Assembly (NCBI GenBank): GCA_022823625.1
Contig: JAJEHQ010000025.1
Span: forward strand, 100,217-164,216
Reading direction: 5' to 3'
Length of the DNA: 64,000 nucleotides
DNA from: Gammaproteobacteria bacterium
GTDB lineage: Bacteria > Pseudomonadota > Gammaproteobacteria > Arenicellales > JAJDZL01
Below are positions 9,223 through 19,600 of the stretch, one piece after another. A program made the position numbers and the translations under genes. The notes beneath the pieces were generated by a model. It saw nothing but the letters and a program-made list of their open reading frames with translations, searched no databases and was not told where the DNA came from. Each line of letters starts with the position of its first letter. The first letter of the stretch is position 1.

Positions 9223-10521
9223 TTATACGGTTGAAGTAGTCGTACCATGTAAAGCACGTGCACCAATGTCGGTTCGAAAATGCATATCCTCAAAATAGAT
9301 AGTTTTGATTGAATCGTAAGCTGCGTGCCGTGATGCGGCAATTTTCTCTCCGAGTGCTGTAACACACAATACGCGGCCGCCGCTCACAGTAAACTCGTCA
9401 GCCTCATTCATCGCAGTTCCTGCATGGAACACCTTGACCTGATCGCTGCCCGAACCCTCAAGCCCCGAAATTATTGCACCTTTTCTATAGCTTCCGGGAT
9501 AACCACCTGACGCTATCACAACTCCAAGCGCAGCGCGGGAGTCCCACTTTGCACTAACGCAGCCTAGATTTCCATTCAGTGCTGCACTCAACAAGTCGAC
9601 CAAGTCGGATTTCAGACGCACCATAATTGGCTGTGTTTCCGGGTCTCCCATTCGGCAATTGAATTCAAGAACCTGCGGAACTCCTTCTGGACTAATCATA
9701 AGTCCGGCATACAAAAACCCTGTATAGCGTATACCCTCTCGCAAAAGACCAGCAACCGTTGGCTGAATGATTCTTGTCATTATGGTGTATTCCATTTTGG
9801 CATCAATGATGGGGGCTGGTGAATATGCACCCATGCCGCCGGTATTTGGTCCAAGGTCACCGTCTAATGCGCGTTTATGATCCTGTGATGTGGCAAGTGG
9901 CAGCACATCTTCACCATCGACAATGCAAATGAAACTGGCTTCTTCTCCTTCCAAGCATTGCTCAATCACCACCCGATTGCCAGCTGTACCAAAACGATTG
10001 TGTTCAAGCATATCGCTAACTGCCTGTTTGGCTTGTTCCACGCTTTCAGCAACGATGACACCCTTACCCGCGGCAAGCCCATCCGCCTTGACTACAATCG
10101 GGGCGCCAACCTCCTCAATATATCGATTGGCTTCGATGATTGACTCGAAGGTCTGGTAACTAGCCGTTGGAATTTGGTTGCGGACGAGAAACTGCTTGGT
10201 GAAATCTTTGGACCCTTCAAGTTGCGCAGCCTCTTTGGATGGGCCAAAGCAGCGCAGCCCCTGCTCTTGAAAGCGATTAACAATGCCCTCTGTCAGTGGC
10301 GCTTCCGGTCCCACAACGGTCAATTCGATCTGCTCCTCAAGAGCAAAGTCAAGCAACGCATCAATTTCTTCTGCACCAATATTTATGTTTGAGACTTTCG
10401 GTTCGTTCGCGGTACCAGCATTGCCTGGCGCGACAAACACCTCATTCACTTGTAATGATTCTGCAACCTTCCAGGCCAGGGCGTGTTCCCTGCCACCCCC
10501 GCCAACGATTAGGACCTTCAT
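9223..10521 (-). CDS. purD: Phosphoribosylamine-glycine ligase
   Basis: An ATP-grasp enzyme of 432 residues, the standard size, joining glycine to phosphoribosylamine to make GAR. The N-terminal VGGGGREHALAWK motif, the ATP-binding ADGLAAGKGV near residue 147, HKRALDGDLGPNTGGMGAYSP near 213 and the metal-binding EFNCRMGDPETQ near 288 are all present. It lies 15 bases downstream of purH and 12 upstream of purE, so the purHDE block is read as one message. Confidence 0.96.
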   Translation of the reverse strand: MKVLIVGGGGREHALAWKVAESLQVNEVFVAPGNAGTANEPKVSNINIGAEEIDALLDFALEEQIELTVVGPEAPLTEGIVNRFQEQGLRCFGPSKEAAQLEGSKDFTKQFLVRNQIPTASYQTFESIIEANRYIEEVGAPIVVKADGLAAGKGVIVAESVEQAKQAVSDMLEHNRFGTAGNRVVIEQCLEGEEASFICIVDGEDVLPLATSQDHKRALDGDLGPNTGGMGAYSPAPIIDAKMEYTIMTRIIQPTVAGLLREGIRYTGFLYAGLMISPEGVPQVLEFNCRMGDPETQPIMVRLKSDLVDLLSAALNGNLGCVSAKWDSRAALGVVIASGGYPGSYRKGAIISGLEGSGSDQVKVFHAGTAMNEADEFTVSGGRVLCVTALGEKIAASRHAAYDSIKTIYFEDMHFRTDIGARALHGTTTSTV

Positions 10522-10536
10522 GTGAATTCGCTCTTG

Positions 10537-12096
10537 TTAGTGACGAAAGTGTCGCATTCCGGTGAATAGCATAGCAATCCCATGATCATTAACTGCTTCA
10601 ATCACTTCCGAATCTCGCAGTGACCCACCAGGTTGAATGATGGCTGTTATTCCAGATTCTGCTGCTGTATCGATACTGTCTCTAAACGGAAAAAATGCAT
10701 CTGACGCCATCACGGCACCAGAGATTTCAAGTCCGGCATCGGCCGCTTTTAAAGCAGCGATTTTCGCAGAGTCGACCCGACTCATCTGTCCGGCACCAAT
10801 ACCTATGGTTGATTGACCTTTTGCGTACACAATCGCGTTTGACTTGACGTGCTTGGCTACTGTCCAGGCAAACATAAGGTCACTCCGTTCTTCATTGCCG
10901 GGCATTCGATGCGAAACAACTTCCGGTTCGATTCCTGCCAGCAGTCGGGTATCTGGCGACTGTACGAGCAACCCTCCGCAAGCGGTACTGAGACGATGAT
11001 CTGGCGGTTCACTATAGACCTTTGCGTGCTCCAGCATCCGAATATTCGGTTTGTTTTGCAAGGCCGTCAGTGCTTGCTCGGTTACACCAGGGGCTAATAT
11101 GACTTCAACAAATTGGTTTTGCAAAATCAATTCAGCGGTCGGTCCATCAAGCGGGCGATTGATCGCAATGACTCCGCCAAACGCAGATGTCGGGTCGGTC
11201 TGGTAGGCTAGTTCGTACGCTTTGGTGACGTCAATTGCGGTTGCTACACCGCATGGCGTTGCATGTTTGATGATGACACATGCCGGCTCGGTAAACTCTG
11301 CCACGCAATTGTAGGCGGCATCGACATCTGCAATATTGTTGAACGACAGTGGTTTACCCTGATGCATTTTTGCCTGTTGGAGCCAATTGCTTTCATCGTT
11401 GGTTGCTAGGTAGAATACGGCAGACTGGTGAGGATTCTCGCCATAGCGCATTTCCATCTGCTTCGTGAATGACAGATTCAGGGTACTAGGAAAAAACTCG
11501 CTGCCAAAGTTGACGCCAGAAAGATAGTTCGAGATGACTGCATCATATTGCGAGGTTCTCAGGTAGGCTTTTAATGCCAGCTGCATGCGAGTTTCGCTAC
11601 GTATCCCATCAAATTCTTCCATTTCCGTCAAAACTGCGTTGTAATCGTTTGGATCAACAATAACAGCGGTATGAGCGCTGTTTTTGGCGGCCGCCCGAAT
11701 CATGGCTGGTCCACCGATATCTATATTCTCGATCGCTGTCTCAAGCGAGGTATCGGGATTGGCAGTGACGCTTTCGAAAGGATAAAGGTTCGCCACAACC
11801 AGGTCGATTAGGTGTATGTCATTGTTCTGCATTTCATCCCTGTCCACATCCGGTCTGCCAAGTATTCCGCCGTGAATTTTCGGATGCAGCGTCTTCAGTC
11901 TGCCGCCCATCAATTCCGGAAACCCGGTGTAGTCAGAAACTGCTATGACATCGATTCCGTTCTCGGCCAGCAGCGACGCGGTGCCACCCGTGGAAAGAAT
12001 CTGGACACCTTTTGCCGTCAGCGCGCTGGAAAATTCAACAATTCCCTGCTTGTCCGACACACTGATCAGGGCGCGCCGCGGTTTGAGTACAGTCAT
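10537..12096 (-). CDS. purH: Bifunctional AICAR formyltransferase / IMP cyclohydrolase
   Basis: The 519-residue enzyme carries out the last two steps of IMP synthesis. The N-terminal MGS-like cyclohydrolase domain (about residues 1-195) shows SVSDKQGIVEF and GGRLKTLHPKIHGGIL. The C-terminal formyltransferase domain shows MRYGENPHQSAVFY, the catalytic-site KHATPCGVA and AFGGVIAINRP. The length is within ten residues of well-studied PurH proteins. It follows fis by about 45 bases in the same direction. The fis-purH-purD order is a recurrent gammaproteobacterial arrangement. Confidence 0.96.
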   Translation of the reverse strand: MTVLKPRRALISVSDKQGIVEFSSALTAKGVQILSTGGTASLLAENGIDVIAVSDYTGFPELMGGRLKTLHPKIHGGILGRPDVDRDEMQNNDIHLIDLVVANLYPFESVTANPDTSLETAIENIDIGGPAMIRAAAKNSAHTAVIVDPNDYNAVLTEMEEFDGIRSETRMQLALKAYLRTSQYDAVISNYLSGVNFGSEFFPSTLNLSFTKQMEMRYGENPHQSAVFYLATNDESNWLQQAKMHQGKPLSFNNIADVDAAYNCVAEFTEPACVIIKHATPCGVATAIDVTKAYELAYQTDPTSAFGGVIAINRPLDGPTAELILQNQFVEVILAPGVTEQALTALQNKPNIRMLEHAKVYSEPPDHRLSTACGGLLVQSPDTRLLAGIEPEVVSHRMPGNEERSDLMFAWTVAKHVKSNAIVYAKGQSTIGIGAGQMSRVDSAKIAALKAADAGLEISGAVMASDAFFPFRDSIDTAAESGITAIIQPGGSLRDSEVIEAVNDHGIAMLFTGMRHFRH

Positions 12097-12141
12097 TGAG
12101 ATCTGATGTAGTCGGGACGCAATAACCAGGGGCGGTGCGAC

Positions 12142-12402
12142 TTACTGCTCCCTAGGAATGCCATAATAGTCAAGTTTCTTTCTTAAAGTTGCGCGGGAAA
12201 TGCCCAATATGTTTGCGGTGCGTGTAATGTTCCCTTTCGTGTGCGACATCACATATTCGAAAAGATGACGTTCCAACTCTTCAACCATCTGCTGGTACAG
12301 CTCTGTGGGTTCCGTCCCCTTGAGATCAGAAAAATAGCGCTTGAGCGAGCGCTTGATGTATCGGCCGAATGACTTGATATTTTTGACTTTTTTTCTGGCC
12401 AT
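12142..12402 (-). CDS. fis: DNA-binding nucleoid protein Fis
   Basis: An 86-residue Fis-family protein, slightly shorter than the 98-residue enterobacterial protein because the N-terminal beta arm is reduced and rich in Lys/Arg. The central dimer helices (ELYQQMVEELERHLFEYVMS) and the C-terminal helix-turn-helix (NITRTANILGISRATLRKKL) are unmistakable. Fis bends DNA and tunes rRNA and metabolic promoters. No dusB precedes it, so fis heads this operon; a 251-base divergent spacer separates it from the GntR gene and should hold both promoters. Confidence 0.93.
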   Translation of the reverse strand: MARKKVKNIKSFGRYIKRSLKRYFSDLKGTEPTELYQQMVEELERHLFEYVMSHTKGNITRTANILGISRATLRKKLDYYGIPREQ

Positions 12403-12653
12403 TCGATAAATAGCTTCCCTGACATCCTCAAACAGTCAATTCGATACACAGTCAGATACAACCTGACCATATCAAAAAAATTAGGTCCAGCGGCGTACAG
12501 GTAACAGAACTTAGTGAGACCGCCCGAAAACAATATAATTAACGATACGTTGCAATGGAAGCGATGGCGTATCGGCAACTACACAACATGGACAGTGCTG
12601 CCGGACACCATTTCATTTTACCTATCTTTTGACAAGGGACAGTACATTTTCAA

Positions 12654-13328
12654 ATGGGTTTGTCAATAGATCGCCTCAAGGACCCCGAAGTACTAAAAGA
12701 TAAGGCCTATCGGTCTTTGAGGGACGCGATTTCCTCACTGGATGTGTATGACCCTGAAATCGATTTGCGTCTGGATGAACGAACACTGGCTCAACAGCTT
12801 GGTGTCAGTCGCACGCCTATACGGGAGAGTCTGATTCGACTGGAAAACGAGGGTTTTGTCAAAACGATCCCGCACAAAGGTGCATTTGTGGTGCGCAAAA
12901 CGCTTGAACAGGTCATTGACATGGTGCATGTTTGGGCTGCACTTGAATCAATGGCAGCCAGATTGCTAACGGTTCGGGCGAGTGACGAGAACATCTCCAA
13001 ACTCAGGGAGCTATTTTCGACTTATGACGGCTCGAAGTCGCAGGCGAAAATAAACGAGTACTCTGAAACGAACATTGAGTTTCACCGAACCATCATTGAA
13101 ATGAGCCGTTGTAAACCGCTCATGGAAATTTCCGAAAATCTGTTTTTGCATCTGAAAATGATTCGTCTGCGAAGCATCACCGATCCAGACCGTGCCAAGC
13201 ATTCTATCATTGACCACATTCACATTATTGAGGCTCTTGAGTCTCGCGATGCAGACACGGCGGAAACACTAGTCCGAAATCATACACTTCGGCTAGCTGA
13301 GCAGATTGAGAAACACTGGAATTTTTAG
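12654..13328 (+). CDS. GntR family transcriptional regulator, FadR subfamily with FCD domain
   Basis: A 224-residue regulator with an N-terminal winged helix (about residues 10-75; core TLAQQLGVSRTPIRESLIRL) and an all-helical FCD effector domain (about 85-215). The FCD domain retains metal-ligand-like positions (EFHRTII and later HIHIIEAL). Such proteins usually repress catabolic genes and sense organic acids or sugar acids. Its target is not evident: downstream lies the nar operon after a 540-base gap, and upstream is fis. A perfect dyad 45 bases after the stop (13373-13389) might be its operator or its terminator stem. Confidence 0.88.
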   Translation: MGLSIDRLKDPEVLKDKAYRSLRDAISSLDVYDPEIDLRLDERTLAQQLGVSRTPIRESLIRLENEGFVKTIPHKGAFVVRKTLEQVIDMVHVWAALESMAARLLTVRASDENISKLRELFSTYDGSKSQAKINEYSETNIEFHRTIIEMSRCKPLMEISENLFLHLKMIRLRSITDPDRAKHSIIDHIHIIEALESRDADTAETLVRNHTLRLAEQIEKHWNF

Positions 13329-13869
13329 GGAGTACGAAAACCTTTCAATCAGCTGTTTCTAACTGACGAAAAGTTGAGTAGAACTCAACAAATTAACCTG
13401 CCTCTGCATACGATCAAGTAATGTAGTACAACGATTACTCCATTACACATATCTTATTGAAATTGCGAAAGAAAGACGTCAATACAACAACCTACGCATT
13501 TTCTGAGTTCTGCGAAAATTCCACACGCATGAAGTTGATTAATGGCTGTTTTCAGTTCAATTCGTGATCAGTAGATTCTAAAAGTTTGCCAGGGAGACTT
13601 TTCAGGGTGTGTCGCACAAGTATCTGTAAGAACCCGTAGACGTGTTCGGGTTCCGGTTCATTCATCGATATTGGGAAAATCAGTTGCCAACGAATCCGAT
13701 AAAAGCGACCATCTCCCGTGCCCTAATTCGGCTCCAGACTTAAACTATTGTTGATGACATGAAAGATAATTACCTACAATTAATATGGAAATGCAGGATT
13801 GAATACACACAATCCGAATTCGACATCTCAATGAGATTAATCATGGATTGCTAAGGAGGCTATCTTAAG
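13329..13869. promoter_or_regulatory. Long nar operon leader region
   Basis: A 541-base gene-free stretch between the GntR gene and narK, by position the control region of the nitrate respiration operon. Visible elements are the dyad at 13373-13389, an inverted repeat GGATTG-N8-CAATCC at 13796-13815 about 55 bases before the narK start, and a perfect AAGGAGG ribosome site at 13853-13859. I searched by eye for an FNR box (TTGAT-N4-ATCAA) and found only a half match near 13751 (TTGATGACATGAA), so oxygen control through FNR is not demonstrated. Confidence 0.5.
13373..13389. repeat. Perfect 7-bp inverted repeat (possible operator or terminator stem)
   Basis: GTTGAGT and ACTCAAC separated by AGA form a perfect 17-base dyad. 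It lies 45 bases after the GntR stop, at the head of the nar leader. There is no T-run after it, which argues against a strong intrinsic terminator and leaves a regulator-binding site possible. Confidence 0.4.
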
Positions 13870-16578
13870 ATGCAGGAGCCGTCAGATGTCACTCGTGGCG
13901 ATCAAAATCGCGCACTTGGGCTCAGCACCACTGCGTTCACCGTATGTTTTGCGGTTTGGACCATCTTTTCAATTATTGGTGTTCAGATCAAAGCCGATTT
14001 GGGGCTATCTGACACCCAGTTCGGACTGCTAGTTGGTACACCGATCCTCACCGGGTCACTTAGCCGGATATTCCTAGGAATTTGGTCTGACCAGTATGGC
14101 GGGCGCGTAGTTTATCTGTGTGTGATGATTGCCGCTGCGATCGCCACATTTTTACTTAGCTACGCGAACACCTATGAAATGATGCTGGTCGCAGCACTTG
14201 GAGTCGGCTTGGCGGGTGGCTCGTTCGCAGTCGGAATTGCCTATGTCTCCAGGTGGTACCCTTCACAAAAACAGGGTTCAGCACTCGGTATTTTCGGCGT
14301 TGGAAACGTTGGTGCGGCAGTCACCAAGTTCACTGCTCCTTTTGTCATGGTGGCATTCGGTTGGAAGACTGTCGCGGTAGTCTGGGCCGCCGCCTTGGTG
14401 ATCATTGCGATAATTTTCTGGTTCACGACAAAAGATGATCCGGTTTTGGTGGCAAGACGCAAGGAGGGGAAGAAACCACGTTCCACTCTGATGGAAATTG
14501 AGCCACTGAAGAACATTCAAGTGTGGCGATTTTCGCTGTACTACTTTTTCGTGTTCGGTGCCTTTGTCGCACTTGCTTTGTGGCTTCCGCGCTACCTTGT
14601 TGGTGTTTATGAACTCGATATCAAAACCGCGGGTTTGCTGGCTGCACTTTACTCGATTCCAGCGAGTATCTTTCGAGCTTATGGGGGTAAACTGTCGGAC
14701 CGCTATGGCGCCCGCCGGGTAATGTATTGGACATTCGGGGTTTCAGTAGCCTGCACATTCCTGCTCTCTTACCCGAATACCGAATACGTGGTGCAAGGTA
14801 TTGAAGGCCCAATTTCATTTTCCGTCTCAATGGGATTGGTGCCATTTGTCATTCTCGTGTTCATACTAGGATTTTTCATGTCGCTTGGAAAAGCGGCCGT
14901 ATACAAACATATACCGGTCTATTACCCAGGCCACGTTGGTGCGGTTGGTGGACTGGTGGGAATGATCGGTGGACTAGGCGGATTCATTTTGCCGTTGGCG
15001 TTTGGCGTAATGAATGACGTCACCGGAATCTGGACCAGTAACTTTATGCTGCTATTTGTCCTGGTGTTTATTGCTTTGATGTGGATGCATCTATCGATTT
15101 TGCGAATGGAGAGGGAGGTTTTGCCAGACGATGTGAGGGAACTTCCGCAATTGCCTGAGATGGAGGAGATTCACGAACCGGAGCATACCAAGGCGATGTC
15201 GCCGGCAACGATCGAAGACTGGCGACCAGAAGATGAAGAATTCTGGAAGACAACGGGGCAGCGAATCGCAAGGCGGAATCTTTGGATTTCAATACCGTGT
15301 TTGCTACTGGCGTTTTCGGTATGGCTGGTTTGGAGTGTTGTCGTTGCCAAATTGCCATCAATTGGATTCAAGTACACGACTGACCAGCTATTTTGGCTGG
15401 CAGCGCTCCCAGGTTTATCGGGTGCAACACTGCGAATTTTCTATTCGTTTATGGTGCCAATCTTTGGCGGTCGGTTGTGGACTACTTTATCTACCGCTAC
15501 TTTGCTGGTGCCGGCGATCGGAATTGGTTATGCGGTACAGGATCCAAGCACACCATATGCCATTTTCTTGGGACTGGCGTTGCTTTGCGGTCTTGGAGGC
15601 GGTAACTTTGCTTCATCCATGTCGAATATCAGTTTCTTCTTTCCCCGATCACAGAAAGGTCAGGCATTGGCGATGAACGCAGGGCTGGGAAACGCCGGTG
15701 TCAGCGTGATGCAATTTGCCGTTCCGCTAGTCATCACTGCAGGTGTTTTTGGTGCATTAGGTGGTTCCCCACAAACGACCGATACAGGCACTCAAATCTG
15801 GCTGCAGAACGCCGGATTTGTATGGGTTCCATTCCTACTAGTGTCAGTCGCTGCAGCCTGGTTCGGGATGAACGACATCGAATCTGCGAAAGCTTCATTT
15901 CGTGATCAATCCATTATCTTCCGACGCGCACACAACTGGATTATGTGTTGGCTCTACACCGGAACGTTTGGTTCATTTATTGGATTTTCAGCGGGATTTC
16001 CATTACTGGCCAAGACCCAGTTTCCAGCTGTTGATTCGCTCAAGTTCGTATTTCTTGGCCCACTAGTCGGCGCATTATCGCGCGCCGCGACAGGCTGGTT
16101 ATCTGATCGCTACGGTGGCGGGCGAATAACGTTTTGGACTTTCAGTTTTATGATCGCAGCAGTGGCTGGTGTGATTTACTTCATCACCATCAAGGATCAA
16201 CCCGGTGCATTCTGGGGATTCTTTGCGATGTTCATGCTATTGTTTTTCGCAACAGGGGTCGGGAATGCATCAACATTCCAGATGATCCCTGTCATCATGC
16301 GTCTCGAAGTCGGACGGCTCATGCCTTCATTGTCCGTGGGTGAAAGCCGCCGACAGTCAGAAAAAGAATCAGCCGCGATCATCGGGTTTACATCGGCAAT
16401 CGCTGCATACGGTGCATTTTTCATACCAAAATCATACGGTACGTCGATCGCCATGACGGGTGAACCGCTCGTGGCATTGTGGGGGTTTCTGATCTTCTAC
16501 GTGACTTGTGCCCTATTGACATGGCGAGTTTACACTTGTAGAAACGGTTTGTTGTATGATGTTGAACGAAAGACGTAG
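13870..16578 (+). CDS. narK: Fused NarK1-NarK2 nitrate/nitrite transporter
   Basis: At 902 residues this is twice the size of one major-facilitator transporter. The N-terminal module (about 1-430) and C-terminal module (about 470-902) each carry the nitrate-porter signature: FGVGNVGAA near residue 143 and AGLGNAGVS near 605. Each also has a GxLSDRYG-type loop (GKLSDRYGARR; GWLSDRYGGGR). A charged Glu/Pro linker joins them. By family knowledge the first half would act as a NarK1-type proton/nitrate symporter and the second as a NarK2-type nitrate/nitrite antiporter, as in the fused Paracoccus protein. Pseudomonads encode them as two genes. The start at 13870 has an ideal AAGGAGG site. narG follows 60 bases downstream. 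Confidence 0.93.
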   Translation: MQEPSDVTRGDQNRALGLSTTAFTVCFAVWTIFSIIGVQIKADLGLSDTQFGLLVGTPILTGSLSRIFLGIWSDQYGGRVVYLCVMIAAAIATFLLSYANTYEMMLVAALGVGLAGGSFAVGIAYVSRWYPSQKQGSALGIFGVGNVGAAVTKFTAPFVMVAFGWKTVAVVWAAALVIIAIIFWFTTKDDPVLVARRKEGKKPRSTLMEIEPLKNIQVWRFSLYYFFVFGAFVALALWLPRYLVGVYELDIKTAGLLAALYSIPASIFRAYGGKLSDRYGARRVMYWTFGVSVACTFLLSYPNTEYVVQGIEGPISFSVSMGLVPFVILVFILGFFMSLGKAAVYKHIPVYYPGHVGAVGGLVGMIGGLGGFILPLAFGVMNDVTGIWTSNFMLLFVLVFIALMWMHLSILRMEREVLPDDVRELPQLPEMEEIHEPEHTKAMSPATIEDWRPEDEEFWKTTGQRIARRNLWISIPCLLLAFSVWLVWSVVVAKLPSIGFKYTTDQLFWLAALPGLSGATLRIFYSFMVPIFGGRLWTTLSTATLLVPAIGIGYAVQDPSTPYAIFLGLALLCGLGGGNFASSMSNISFFFPRSQKGQALAMNAGLGNAGVSVMQFAVPLVITAGVFGALGGSPQTTDTGTQIWLQNAGFVWVPFLLVSVAAAWFGMNDIESAKASFRDQSIIFRRAHNWIMCWLYTGTFGSFIGFSAGFPLLAKTQFPAVDSLKFVFLGPLVGALSRAATGWLSDRYGGGRITFWTFSFMIAAVAGVIYFITIKDQPGAFWGFFAMFMLLFFATGVGNASTFQMIPVIMRLEVGRLMPSLSVGESRRQSEKESAAIIGFTSAIAAYGAFFIPKSYGTSIAMTGEPLVALWGFLIFYVTCALLTWRVYTCRNGLLYDVERKT

Positions 16579-16638
16579 AAACCGCCGTATGCTACCTAAG
16601 ACATCAATTAATGAATTCATATTCAAGCGGAGGATGGG

Positions 16639-19600
16639 ATGAGCTTTCTCCTTGATCGACTGAACTTTTTCAGCAAGCAATCTGATCCGTTTTCGGAAGG
16701 ACATGGAGTTACCACTGACGAAAATCGTGATTGGGAGACGACATATCGAAATCGCTGGCAGCACGACAAAATCGTCCGCTCAACACACGGGGTCAACTGT
16801 ACTGGTTCCTGTTCCTGGAAAATCTTTGTGAAGGGAGGCATTGTTACCTGGGAAACACAGCAAACTGATTACCCGCGTACGCGGCCTGATCTGCCGAATC
16901 ATGAACCGCGCGGCTGCTCCCGTGGTGCAAGCTACAGTTGGTATCTGTATTCAGGCAGTCGACTCAAGTATCCGCTGATTCGTTCGCGCTTGCTAAAACT
17001 TTGGCGTGAAGCAAGAAAAACGATGGAACCTGTGGCAGCGTGGAAATCCATTGTTGAAAATCCCGAAAAGCGTTCAGACTACACCAAGGTGCGTGGGCTT
17101 GGTGGTTTCATTCGCGCAAATTGGGATGAAGCGTCAGAATTGGTTGCATCAGCCAACGCATATACCGTCAAGACATACGGACCTGACAGGATTAACGGAT
17201 TTTCACCAATTCCGGCGATGTCAATGGTGTCCTATGCAGCGGGTTCACGTTATCTCTCACTGCTGGGCGGCGTAAGCATGTCGTTCTATGATTGGTACTG
17301 CGATCTGCCGCCATCCTCACCTCAGACCTGGGGTGAGCAGACTGATGTGCCCGAATCGGCAGACTGGTACAACTCAGGATTTTTGATGTTGTGGGGGTCG
17401 AATGTTCCGCAAACCCGTACACCCGACGCGCATTTTTATACCGAAGCACGTTATCGCGGCGCAAAATCAGTTGTTGTTACACCTGACTACAGTGAAGCCG
17501 CAAAGTTTGCTGATATTTGGTTGAATCCGAAGCAAGGTACAGACTCGGCTTTGGCGATGGCGCTCGGACATGTAATTTTGCGAGAATATCACATTGATCG
17601 ACAGAGTGAGTATTTCACTGACTATTGTCGCCGGTATACCGACATGCCGATGCTGGTGCGGCTGGTCGAAAAGAATGGTAGTCTCATACCCGAGAGGCTT
17701 GTAAGAGCCTCAGATTTCGAAGACTCGATGGGAGAAGAAAACAACTCCGACTGGAAGACCATTGCAATTGACGAAATCTCCGGGAAATTTGTTGTACCGC
17801 TCGGTGCGGTCGGATTCCGCTGGGGTGAAAAGGGCAAATGGAATCTTGAGACCAAAGACTCGTCAGGATCTGAGGTTCAGTTGCGACTGTCAAATATTGA
17901 ACAGTCTGCACGAGACGATGTCGTTGAGGTCGGATTTCCATATTTCGGCAATCGAAAACATGATTACTTTAAAGGTTCAGATCATCCTGACGTGCTGATG
18001 CGGCGCGTGCCGGTCAAACGTTTGAAACTCAAAGATGGTGAGTTTTGGGTCGCTACGGTTTTTGACCTGTTCGTGACCAACTACGGCCTTGATCGCGGGC
18101 TTGGGGGAGACAACGTTGCCAATTCGTATGATGAAAATGTTCCCTACACACCTGCCTGGGCTGAAACAATCACCGGTGTTCGCGCTGATGCGATTGCAAC
18201 TGTTGCTCGAGAGTTCGCCCGTAATGCCGAAAAGACAGAAGGCCGTTCAATGGTCATACTTGGTGCCGCGTTAAACCACTGGTATCACATGGACATGAAC
18301 TACCGGGGCATCATCAACATGCTGGTAATGTGTGGTTGCGTCGGCAAGTCCGGTGGCGGATGGTCTCATTACGTCGGCCAGGAAAAACTGAGGCCTCAGA
18401 CCGGCTGGCTGCCACTCGCATTTGCTTTGGACTGGGGACGTCCACCGCGACAAATGAACTCAACCTCGTTCTGGTATGCCCATACTGATCAGTGGCGCTA
18501 CGAAACACTAGGCATTGACGAAATCATCTCACCGACTGCTCCTGAAGGCCCCTGGGATGGCGCATTAATTGACTACAACGTCCGTGCTGAACGTATGGGG
18601 TGGCTGCCTTCAGCGCCGCAACTCGCAATGAACCCATTGACAATCAGCGAAAAGGCAAAAGATGCTGGATTGGAGGTTCCGGCATATTTGGTGGAGAAAT
18701 TGAAGAGTGGTGAAATCACCATGTCGTGTGAAGACCCGGACAATCCGATAAATTGGCCGCGAAATCTGTTCGTTTGGCGATCAAATTTGCTCGGTTCTTC
18801 GGGCAAGGGACACGAGTACTTTCTGAAGCACTTGCTGGGTACAAACCATGGTGTGCAGGGTAAAGAACTCGGTGACGACGCTACCAACAAACCGCTTGAA
18901 GTTGCTTGGCATGAATTGGCTCCACAAGGCAAACTTGATCTTGTGGTTACACTGGATTTTCGAATGTCCACTACCTGCATGTATTCGGATGTAGTGTTGC
19001 CGACTGCGACCTGGTACGAAAAAAATGATCTGAATACTTCCGACATGCATCCATTCATTCATCCATTATCTTCCGCTGTTGATCCAGTATGGGAGTGTCG
19101 AAGCGACTGGGAGATCTACAAAACGATTGCAAAGAAGTTCTCAGAAGTTGCACCGGAAGTATTGGGTGTCGAGACGGATGTTGTTCTGGTCCCCATTCTG
19201 CATGACACTCCTGCAGAAATTGCCCAAGCGACCGATGTCAAGGATTGGAAAAGTGGAGAAACAGATCCGATACCGGGTAAAACCATGCCTGGAATTGCGG
19301 TGGTTGAGCGCGATTATCCGAATGTATACAAACGTTTTACAGCGTTGGGTCCCTTGATGGATAAACTTGGAAACGGCGGTAAAGGCATCGCCTGGAACAC
19401 GCAACATGAAGTGGAATACCTAGCGCGCCTTAACGGTGTAGTTACCGAAGAGGGTCCGACCAAGGGCATGCCTCGAATCGACAGTGATATAGATGCGACT
19501 GAGGTAATTCTTTCGCTTGCACCTGAAACCAATGGGGAGGTTGCTGTCAAAGCCTGGTCTGCCCTGTCTGAAAATACCGGTCGCGATCACGCGCATTTAG

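Noticed and set aside
13745..13765. FNR box before narK
   Set aside because: Only one half (TTGAT) is good; the second half does not match ATCAA.
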